A DNA stretch of 21,891 nt from SCUN01 sp964355365 (GTDB lineage Bacteria; Acidobacteriota; Vicinamibacteria; Vicinamibacterales; SCN-69-37): assembly GCA_964355365.1 (NCBI GenBank), contig CAYHEX010000032.1, positions 1 through 21,891 on the forward strand. The letters are read 5' to 3'. The translations under genes were made by a program, and so were the position numbers. Positions within the stretch are counted from its first letter, which is position 1, and every line of letters starts with the position of its first letter. Under the pieces are notes generated by a model, which was not told the DNA's origin, searched no databases, and saw nothing but the letters and a program-made list of their open reading frames with translations. Below, piece by piece: positions 1 to 6,123 of this stretch.

Positions 1-213
1 GAAGTTGTCGCTCATGTTGCCGCCGATAATGACGAGCGTGCCTTTGGCCGGGCCGTACTCGGGGGCGGCCTGCGCGGCAGCCGCAACCGCCGGCTGTTGG
101 GCGGAGAGCGGCAGCGAGAGCGTGAGCGCGAACGCAGCGGCCAGCGCGACGAGCCAGGCCGCGCGCAGGCGCGGACGGCCGGCGGCCGGGCGAACGCGCT
201 TACTTGACGTCAA
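1..213 (-). CDS. Exported cyanophycinase-type peptidase (S51 family), N-terminal part, runs off the left edge
   Basis: Only the first 71 codons are present. Residues 1-15 are basic (MTSSKRVRPAAGR), followed by a hydrophobic stretch (WLVALAAAFALTLSLPL) and a likely signal-peptidase site before AQQP. The mature protein opens with KGTLVIIGG, which matches the first beta-strand of cyanophycinase-like S51 serine peptidases. Family members release beta-Asp-Arg dipeptides from cyanophycin or cleave related peptides; exported forms exist. The start must be TTG at 213: an in-frame TGA lies 6 bp upstream and no ATG or GTG occurs before the signal peptide. A GGTGGTG stretch precedes the TTG. The gene overlaps the end of the upstream lipoprotein gene by 14 nt, so coupled translation is likely. 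The catalytic Ser region is outside the window, so the family call rests on the N-terminus and is moderate; the actual substrate cannot be told. Confidence 0.6.
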   Translation of the reverse strand, partial: MTSSKRVRPAAGRPRLRAAWLVALAAAFALTLSLPLSAQQPAVAAAAQAAPEYGPAKGTLVIIGGNMSDNF

Positions 214-955
214 CGATCACCACCACGGCCGTGCGGAGTTTGGTCTTGAGCCGAGCGCCGCGGGCGAGTTCCACTTCCTTGCCTTTCGTCGCCAGCACCG
301 TGCCGCCGGCCCCAGCCGCGCCACCGAGCACCGCGCCTTTCTTGCCGCCCAGCAACCCGCCGACCACCGCGCCGGCAGCGCCGCCGATGGCGCCCTTCTT
401 CGCGTCGGAGCCCTTCGAGCCCTCGGCCTCCATCGAGACTCTGGCGTCGATCGGATACGCCTTGCCGGCAAAACGGATCTCGTTGAAGCGAAGCGCCAGC
501 TCAGCCTTGCCCTTGACGCGACCCGACTCCACGGCTGATGTCACGACACCAACCACCTCGGCGCCGGCGGGCAGCACCTCGGTGCCGTCCACCATCACCG
601 CATCCGACAACGTCGCGGTCACCTTGTCTTCGACCTTGTTCTTGTCCGACGCGACAGCCGCCGACAGGATCAACGTGACCGGCGTGTCAGCCGGCACCGT
701 CAGTTCCCTGGCGACGGGCGCAGGGGCCGGTGCTGGCTCTGGTGCTGCGGCCGGCGCCGACCCAACACTCGTGACGGCAGGCGCTGCGGCGCCGGGTGTG
801 GCAGGCGCGGGTGCCGGCGCTGCGGCGGCGGCAGCCCCGGGCGTGGCAGCCGGCGCGGGCGCCGGCTGCGGCTCGGACGTACCCGAGCAGGCCGAGGCGC
901 CGGCCAGGGCCGTTGCCACAAAGAACACACGAGCAAACAGCAGTGACGAGCGCAT
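200..955 (-). CDS. Ala/Pro-rich lipoprotein with a C-terminal glycine-zipper segment
   Basis: A 251-aa predicted lipoprotein. The signal peptide (MRSSLLFARVFFVATALA) ends in a lipobox with Cys23. A long Ala/Pro-rich linker (about residues 25-85) follows, then a compact domain (about 86-185; TVPADTPVTLILSAAVASD, VEDKVTATL, VLPAGAEVVGVV), then a glycine-zipper region (GAIGGAAGAVVGGLLGG) and a basic/hydrophobic C-terminus. The domain resembles proteins described in Acidobacteriota as envelope proteins with a Gly-zipper; the function is unknown. An in-frame ATG at 967 gives four more residues, but GGAG at 963-966 sits 7 nt before the ATG at 955, so 955 is preferred. It lies 55 bp after the deacylase stop and overlaps the cyanophycinase-type gene, so it is probably the sixth gene of the operon. 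It may be a structural or scaffolding lipoprotein; no enzyme motif is visible. Confidence 0.8.
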   Translation of the reverse strand: MRSSLLFARVFFVATALAGASACSGTSEPQPAPAPAATPGAAAAAAPAPAPATPGAAAPAVTSVGSAPAAAPEPAPAPAPVARELTVPADTPVTLILSAAVASDKNKVEDKVTATLSDAVMVDGTEVLPAGAEVVGVVTSAVESGRVKGKAELALRFNEIRFAGKAYPIDARVSMEAEGSKGSDAKKGAIGGAAGAVVGGLLGGKKGAVLGGAAGAGGTVLATKGKEVELARGARLKTKLRTAVVVIVDVK

Positions 956-1010
956 GGCGAACTCCATTCAGTCAGTCAGACCGTGGGAACAGCTTCCGGG
1001 TTGCGTGATC

Positions 1011-2612
1011 TTACAAGAACGGCGTGCGTGCGATCAGGCTGATCGGCACGCGCGCCGCCTTTTCTCTGCGAATGGGACGACCCGAGTACGTCCCCGTGGT
1101 CTTCCCGTCCCTGAACACGAACTGGCCGTTCACCCAGACGGTCTTGATGCCCACCGCCTGCGCCTGCGCCTTCCCAAAATCCGCGCGATCCGCCACCGCC
1201 GCCGGATCGAACAGCACCAGATCTGCGAAGTACCCGGGCGCGATACGGCCACGATTCACGATGCCGACATTGGCGGCCGCCAAACTGGTCATCTTGCGCA
1301 CGGCCTCTTCGATGCCAAAGAGCTTCTTGTCGCGCACGTAGGGGCCGAGCACTTTGGGAAAGCTGCCGAACCCACGCGGATGCAAACCCGTCGACTGCCC
1401 GTCGCTGCAGACATTCGCGAACGGCCAACGGATCAACCGCTCGACGTCGGCGTCGGCCATGCCGCGCGCCACGATGCTCACGCCCGAGCCGCCGGGCTCC
1501 GCGAGCAGGTCCATCAGCGTCTGCACGTTCGGCGTGCCGCGCATCACCGCCACATCCGCAAGCGTCTTCCCGGCGTATTCCGGATGGCGCCGGTAGCTGT
1601 TGAAGATGATCTCCTCAGCGCGCGTGACATGTTCGAGCACGAACTTCGCCTCGGTCGCATCGGCGAAGTTGCGCTTCGGAAAGAACACGCCGAGATTCGA
1701 CTGCCAGTACGTGTACGGATAGATGTCGGCAGTAAGTTGCACGCCGTCCGCGCGCGCCGCGTCGAGCACGCCGATCGCCTTTGCGGCCTGGCCCCACAAA
1801 TCGAGCATGCCGAGCTTGATGTGCGAGATCTGCACGGGCATCTTATTCGCGCGGCCGATCGCGATCACTTCATCGATCGCGTCCCAGAACCAGCGATCCT
1901 CGCTGCGCACGTGGCTGATGTAGCGGCCGCCCGCATCACCGGCCACCTTGGCGAGCGCCAGCACTTCCGACTTGTCGGAGTAGATCCCCGGGTCGTACTC
2001 CAGACCGGTGGACAACCCGAGCGCGCCGGCATCCATCTCCGCCTGCAGCAAGGGCTTCATCTTCTCGACCTCGCCGGATGTTGCCGTGCGCTTGAAGTCA
2101 TCCCCCATCACGCGGCTGCGCAACGGCCCGTGACCCGCGTACGAGGCCACGTTCACAGACACCGGCTCCTCCTCGAGCCGGCGGAACAGCGCCGCCAACC
2201 CGGATCCCCCGCCATCCTGACCGGCAACGATCGTCGTCACGCCCTGACTGACCATCGCAAGCGCGTTGCGCGCGGTGGCGAGGCCGCGGTCGTGGTGGCT
2301 GTGCGTGTCGATGAACCCCGGCGCCAGCGCCAGCCCGCGCGCGTCGAGCATGAGGTCGCCACGCTCCGACAACACGGTCCTGGCATCTCCGACGCCGACG
2401 ATGCGATCGCCGACGATCCGGACATTCATGCGAGCGGGTGGAGCGCCGGTGCCGTCGATGACGAGCGCGTTGTAGATGTAGAGGGGCGTGGGCGCGTCCT
2501 GCGGCCCGAACGCCGACGGCGTGGCGCTCGCGATCAGCGCGAGGGTTGCGCTCGCAATCAGAACAAGTAGCAGCGGAAGGCGCGTGCGCATCGTGGACGC
2601 ATTATCGATCAT
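1011..2612 (-). CDS. Exported N-acyl-D-amino-acid deacylase (D-aminoacylase family amidohydrolase)
   Basis: A 533-aa metal-dependent amidohydrolase of the N-acyl-D-amino-acid deacylase family, which removes acyl groups from N-acyl-D-amino acids. A hydrophobic N-terminus (RLPLLLVLIASATLALIASA) predicts export. Visible motifs: GFIDTHSHHD with metal ligands H104 and H106, ISHVRSED (H234), QISHIKLG (H264) and CSDGQ (D404), plus the C-terminal GRIAPGYFADLVLFDP typical of amidohydrolases. The 30-residue spacing between the two later His matches characterised D-aminoacylases. Those enzymes carry Cys in an NCG motif; here the equivalent stretch reads GQDGGG, with Asp133 in place of Cys. The ATG at 2612 overlaps the epimerase stop (ATGA) and has GGAG 8 nt upstream; the in-frame ATG at 2591 lacks a Shine-Dalgarno. 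Family assignment is firm, substrate (D-Glu, D-Asp or neutral D-amino acids) is not. Confidence 0.88.
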   Translation of the reverse strand: MIDNASTMRTRLPLLLVLIASATLALIASATPSAFGPQDAPTPLYIYNALVIDGTGAPPARMNVRIVGDRIVGVGDARTVLSERGDLMLDARGLALAPGFIDTHSHHDRGLATARNALAMVSQGVTTIVAGQDGGGSGLAALFRRLEEEPVSVNVASYAGHGPLRSRVMGDDFKRTATSGEVEKMKPLLQAEMDAGALGLSTGLEYDPGIYSDKSEVLALAKVAGDAGGRYISHVRSEDRWFWDAIDEVIAIGRANKMPVQISHIKLGMLDLWGQAAKAIGVLDAARADGVQLTADIYPYTYWQSNLGVFFPKRNFADATEAKFVLEHVTRAEEIIFNSYRRHPEYAGKTLADVAVMRGTPNVQTLMDLLAEPGGSGVSIVARGMADADVERLIRWPFANVCSDGQSTGLHPRGFGSFPKVLGPYVRDKKLFGIEEAVRKMTSLAAANVGIVNRGRIAPGYFADLVLFDPAAVADRADFGKAQAQAVGIKTVWVNGQFVFRDGKTTGTYSGRPIRREKAARVPISLIARTPFL

Positions 2613-3595
2613 CCCCACAGCTCCGGCGCAGGTGGACTGACGAAACCATCGACGTAGCGCATCGGGTGCGGACGATCGCTCTTCTGCAGGAGCGGACCGT
2701 CGAGGTCGACCCACTGCGCGAATTGCGCGATGAGAAATGCCGGCGCCATGCCGAGCGAGGTGCCACACATGTTGCCGACCATCACGTCCAGCCCGCGCGC
2801 GCGCGCCTCGCGGGCCAGGGCGAGCGCCTCGCTGAGCCCGCCGCACTTGTCGAGCTTGATGTTCACGGCCTGATAGCGGGTCGCCAGCGCATCGAGCGAC
2901 GCGCGGTCTGTGCACGACTCGTCGGCGGCGATCGGGATCGGCGATCGCAGACCTGCGAGTGCAGCGTCTCCGCCGCGCGGCAACGGCTGTTCGATGAGCT
3001 CCACGCCCGCATCGCTCAGCGCGGGCAACAGGGACTCGAGCAATGTGGGCGTCCAGCTTTCGTTCGCGTCGATGATGACGCGCGCCGACGGGAGTTCGTC
3101 GCGCACGAGTCGCACCAGATCCACGTGCCGCACGGCATCGACCTTGAGCTTGATCAGCGGCATATGACGCGCCGCTCGCGCCCTTCGCCGGATCTCATCG
3201 TCCGTACCGAGGCCGATGGTGTACGCCGTCGTGACGGCGTGGAGCGGCGGCAGTCCCGCCGCGCGCCAGGCCGGAATGCCTGACTGTTTTGCGCGCAGAT
3301 CCCACAGCGCGCAGTCGATGGCGTTGCGGGCACCGCCCGCCGGCAACAGCGCGCAGAGCGCGTCACCACCCAGATCCGCCGAGAGCATTCCGGCCATCGC
3401 ACGGATCGTGGCGGCCATGCGCTCGGGCGTGTCGCCGTCGTAGTCCACGCCGGCCGCTTCCGCGCGACCGACGTGCCCCGCCGCATCGGTCAGGGTCACG
3501 AACAGCAGCGGCAGGTCGTGCATCACCTCGCGCGCGATCTCGAACGGCTCGAGCAACGGCCAGCGCTCGATCGTCAGATCCACGCACAACGTCAT
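2609..3595 (-). CDS. dgcA: Enolase-superfamily dipeptide/N-acetyl-glutamate epimerase (DgcA type)
   Basis: A 328-aa muconate-lactonizing subgroup enolase-superfamily enzyme, annotated in general as L-Ala-D/L-Glu (dipeptide) epimerase. The catalytic set is complete: KLK (K149, K151), metal ligands in DANESW (D176), EQPLP (E202) and ADES (D225), and the second catalytic Lys in IKLDK (K247). The C-terminal DVMVGNMCGTS loop, which shapes the substrate pocket, is present. It is cytoplasmic, with no signal peptide. Published work on D-glutamate use describes the neighbouring DUF1611 protein as DgcN (D-Glu N-acetyltransferase) and its enolase-superfamily partner as DgcA, which epimerises N-acetyl-D-Glu to the L form. 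The direct adjacency here favours that role over dipeptide epimerisation. The ATG at 3595 overlaps the DUF1611 stop (ATGA); a longer reading from 3646 would run inside that gene. The fold is near certain, the substrate is inferred from context. Confidence 0.85.
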   Translation of the reverse strand: MTLCVDLTIERWPLLEPFEIAREVMHDLPLLFVTLTDAAGHVGRAEAAGVDYDGDTPERMAATIRAMAGMLSADLGGDALCALLPAGGARNAIDCALWDLRAKQSGIPAWRAAGLPPLHAVTTAYTIGLGTDDEIRRRARAARHMPLIKLKVDAVRHVDLVRLVRDELPSARVIIDANESWTPTLLESLLPALSDAGVELIEQPLPRGGDAALAGLRSPIPIAADESCTDRASLDALATRYQAVNIKLDKCGGLSEALALAREARARGLDVMVGNMCGTSLGMAPAFLIAQFAQWVDLDGPLLQKSDRPHPMRYVDGFVSPPAPELWG

Positions 3596-4596
3596 GCCAG
3601 CAGTCGTCGCGCGATCGCGTCCACACCGCCGCGCATCGGATCGCACACCGGCAGGTCGAACTCAGCGGCGAGGCGTTCCTGATACTGCCGCCACGCCGGC
3701 TCGTCGAGCGACGATGAGTTGATGGAGAGTCCGGCGCAGCGCACGCGCGGGTTGGTGAGCCGCGCGGCTTCCACGTAGCGGTCGATGGCCGTGCCGAGCG
3801 GCGGAATCGGCATATGCGGAAAGTCTTCGATCGTCTGACGCGAGGGGTCGTGACACAACACGATCGCGTCGGGCTGGGAGCCGTGGATCAGCCCCATCGT
3901 GACGCCGGCGTACGCGGGATGGAACAGGGCGCCCTGGCCCTCGATCACGTCCCAATGGTCCGGGTCGTTGTCGGGCGACAGCAGCTCCGCGGCGCCCGCA
4001 ATGAAGTCGGCGACGACCGCGTCGATGGCGATGCCTTCGCCCGCGATCATGATGCCGGTCTGTCCGGTCGCGCGGAAGGTGGCGCGAGCGCCGGCCGCGG
4101 TGAGCGCGCGCGTCAGCGCCAATGCGGTGTACTTCTTCCCGAGCGCGCAGTCTGTGCCGACCGTCAGCACACGGTTGCCGCTGCGTTTGATGCCGGTGCC
4201 CGTTGGCAACACGCGATCGGTTGCGCGCACGTCGACGAGCCGCGCGCCGCTGCGGGCCGCGGCCTCGACCAGTTCCGGAAAGCTGGTGAGGCGCGTGTGC
4301 ATGCCGCTCACGACGTCGAGGCCGGTGCCGAGCGCCTCGATGAGGGTCGGGAGCCACGCACGCGGAATCTGGCCGCCGACCACCGCCACGCCAATCACGA
4401 GGGAGCCCGCGCCTCGGGCGGCGGCATCGCGCGGTCGCATGGATGGCAGCCCCAGCGTCACCGTGCTCCCGGCGAGCGCGAGCTCGCCCATCACATCGGC
4501 GCCGCACCAGTCGCGCAATCCGCAGCCGGTCTTCGCATCGGACGCGAGCGTGATGTCACCGAGGAAGACGAGATACGGTTTGCGCAGGACGATCAT
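3592..4596 (-). CDS. dgcN: DUF1611 family protein, probable D-glutamate N-acetyltransferase (DgcN type)
   Basis: A 334-aa DUF1611 protein. The N-terminal half (MIVLRKPYLVFLGDI, then TGCGLRDWCG) is a Rossmann-like region. The second half begins with a P-loop-like VGTDCALGKKYTA (G147 to K155) and includes ATGQTGIMIAGEGIAIDAV, VIEGQGALFHP and LCHDPSR, all hallmarks of this family. DgcN members are reported to acetylate D-glutamate so that DgcA can convert it to N-acetyl-L-glutamate. The ATG at 4596 is chosen because the conserved family N-terminus starts there; upstream in-frame residues overlap the acyltransferase gene and look like frame shadow. Its start is 13 bp after the acyltransferase stop, and its stop overlaps the dgcA start by 4 nt, which indicates translational coupling. 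Family call very secure; enzyme activity inferred from family and pairing. Confidence 0.85.
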   Translation of the reverse strand: MIVLRKPYLVFLGDITLASDAKTGCGLRDWCGADVMGELALAGSTVTLGLPSMRPRDAAARGAGSLVIGVAVVGGQIPRAWLPTLIEALGTGLDVVSGMHTRLTSFPELVEAAARSGARLVDVRATDRVLPTGTGIKRSGNRVLTVGTDCALGKKYTALALTRALTAAGARATFRATGQTGIMIAGEGIAIDAVVADFIAGAAELLSPDNDPDHWDVIEGQGALFHPAYAGVTMGLIHGSQPDAIVLCHDPSRQTIEDFPHMPIPPLGTAIDRYVEAARLTNPRVRCAGLSINSSSLDEPAWRQYQERLAAEFDLPVCDPMRGGVDAIARRLLA

Positions 4597-4609
4597 CGCG
4601 TCCGTGCGG

Positions 4610-5533
4610 TCACGACTCTGAGTGCTGAGGCGCCGATCCGCTGTCGTACACGCCGCGATAGGCCGGCGGCAGCAGTTCGGCGATGGCGCGGCCGATCGCA
4701 TCCACGGCGGCGCGTCGATCACCGCCGACATCAGCGAGCAGGGCATCCGCGCGAAACGGCCGCCCGACGTGCATCACCACGGTGGCCGGCGCGAGTGCGG
4801 GTTTGTCGATCGGGAAGATGGACTCTGTGCCGGAGAGGCCGACGGGCAGCACCCAGATCCCTGGCTGGTCGAGGTAGCGCGCGACGGCCGGCAGCATGGG
4901 CTGCATGCCGCCCGAGCGGCTGCGCGTCCCTTCGCCAAACAACACCAGCGCATCCCCGGCCGCCAGCCGTTCCAGCGCCACGTCGATCGACTGACGCGCG
5001 GCCCGCGCCACATCGCGGGCGTTCAAGACCGCCTCCTCCGAGGAGACATCGGTGCTTTGGGGCGCTCGCACCGTGCCAAAACACAAACTCGCGAAACGAC
5101 GCTCGCGGCTCGTGAACACCTTCGGGCCGGCGACCACCGTCATTCGATCGGCCATGGCCGAGCCACCCGATCGATAGAGAAGACCCTCGATCACGTTGGC
5201 GTCCGCGTACGACAGATGGTTGGAGAAGAGCACGACCGGCACGTCGGCGACGGTCGCCAGATGCTCGACGCCCAGAACCTGTGAGTCCGGCTTCAGGAAT
5301 CGATCCGCGAGCCGGTGGTGGATCCGCTGCACGAGCGGATCTCCCGGCGAGTAATCCCAGCCACGATCGGCGACCATGCGCGCTTTGAGAGTGACCAGCG
5401 CCGCGTCTCCGGCCTCGTCGACCTCCGCTTCGAGCGCGGTCCGGACGTCGGACAGAGACAGGACGTCGTGGCCGACGAAGTCGAGGACGGCGGCTATCAA
5501 CGCGTCGCGGCTGGATGTACTGCGTCCACTCAT
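4610..5533 (-). CDS. PlsC-like 1-acyl-glycerol-3-phosphate acyltransferase family protein
   Basis: A 307-aa lysophospholipid acyltransferase-family protein. It has the catalytic NHxxxxD block (NHLSYAD, N105 to D111) and the acceptor-binding block GEGTRS (E201-G202-T203-R204), 90 residues apart as expected. A further downstream block (IWVLPVGLSGTESIFPI) matches PlsC motif IV. The first ~95 residues (LSLSDVRTALEAEVDEAG) are an additional helical region not found in minimal PlsC proteins, and no clear transmembrane segment is visible. Substrates could be lysophosphatidic acid or another acyl acceptor. The start ATG lies 14 bp after the DinB-like stop, with AAGG about 10 nt upstream. Its place at the front of a D-amino-acid operon is unexplained; it may simply be co-transcribed. 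Confidence 0.87.
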   Translation of the reverse strand: MSGRSTSSRDALIAAVLDFVGHDVLSLSDVRTALEAEVDEAGDAALVTLKARMVADRGWDYSPGDPLVQRIHHRLADRFLKPDSQVLGVEHLATVADVPVVLFSNHLSYADANVIEGLLYRSGGSAMADRMTVVAGPKVFTSRERRFASLCFGTVRAPQSTDVSSEEAVLNARDVARAARQSIDVALERLAAGDALVLFGEGTRSRSGGMQPMLPAVARYLDQPGIWVLPVGLSGTESIFPIDKPALAPATVVMHVGRPFRADALLADVGGDRRAAVDAIGRAIAELLPPAYRGVYDSGSAPQHSES

Positions 5534-5547
5534 ACGCCGACGGCCTT

Positions 5548-6051
5548 CTATCCTTCGGCCGGGGTATCCATGCCGGCCCAGAGGTTCATCGTGTTCAGTT
5601 CCTCTCGGCCGCAGGCCTTGAGGTGCACGAAGATCTGGGTGCGGTAGGCCGCGTAACCGGAGAGCACGAGGTTCACGAGGAACGAACCGCGCGTATAGGT
5701 CTGGCCGAACATCTCGAACTCCTCGCGGAAGTTGGCGTCGGACATCTCGCCGATGACTTTCGGATAGAGATCACCCTGCGCGGCAATTGCGGCAATCACC
5801 TGCTCGAGCGACATCGCCGCGGCGGCCTGCTCGCCCGCGCCCCACGCCTCGCCGTCGAACACGCCGGTCCTGGCCGCGTTGGTGAGCGCCGGTCCCATGA
5901 GCGTGAGATACCGCAACCACTCGATCGTGCTGCGCTGTTTCGGCGTCGGGCGATAGTCGATGGATCGCGCATCGACCTTGCCGGCCAGATGGACGAGGAT
6001 ACGGACTTCGTTCTGCAGCGACGCGATCAATTCAGCTTTGGTCAGGACCAT
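5548..6051 (-). CDS. DinB-like four-helix-bundle family protein
   Basis: A 167-aa all-helical soluble protein resembling DinB/DUF1569-type four-helix bundles. Recognisable parts are the N-terminal helix with LVHLAGKV (H21), YRPTPKQRSTIEWLRYLT in the middle, and the C-terminal SFLVNLVLSGYAAYRTQIFVHLK (H in the last helix). DinB-fold proteins often bind a metal through three His and serve as thiol-dependent transferases or have unknown roles; a full His triad is not obvious here. The start ATG at 6051 has an excellent GGAG 6 nt upstream, which rules out the longer reading from 6090. It is the first gene of the minus-strand operon, and its upstream region is shared with the divergent kinase gene. 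Confidence 0.75.
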   Translation of the reverse strand: MVLTKAELIASLQNEVRILVHLAGKVDARSIDYRPTPKQRSTIEWLRYLTLMGPALTNAARTGVFDGEAWGAGEQAAAAMSLEQVIAAIAAQGDLYPKVIGEMSDANFREEFEMFGQTYTRGSFLVNLVLSGYAAYRTQIFVHLKACGREELNTMNLWAGMDTPAEG

Positions 6052-6103
6052 TGAAATCTCCAGAAATATCGGACCGCCGCACGATACCACACACCTCCGA
6101 CGC

Positions 6104-6109
6104 TATAAT
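6104..6109 (+). promoter_or_regulatory. -10 element (TATAAT) of the kinase gene promoter
   Basis: A perfect TATAAT lies 14 nt before the kinase ATG in the 72-bp divergent region. No good -35 hexamer is visible 16-18 bp upstream (the 17-bp position reads ACGATA). A start about 7 nt downstream would leave a 5' leader of only about 7-8 nt with no Shine-Dalgarno, so translation may be leaderless or nearly so. The complementary strand reads TTATAG at the same place and could serve the DinB-led operon. Confidence 0.45.
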
Positions 6110-6123
6110 TCCGGCACTCCTAT

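Noticed and set aside
204..2570. Long plus-strand open frame of 788 codons
   Set aside because: It lies opposite the lipoprotein and deacylase genes, has Arg/His-rich composition and no motif; it is a high-GC antisense shadow.
2613..2915. N-terminal extension of the deacylase frame
   Set aside because: It overlaps the epimerase coding region and has no signal peptide; ATG at 2612 has a good ribosome site.
4597..4746. N-terminal extension of the DUF1611 frame
   Set aside because: Cys/Arg-rich sequence overlapping the acyltransferase gene, unlike the family N-terminus.
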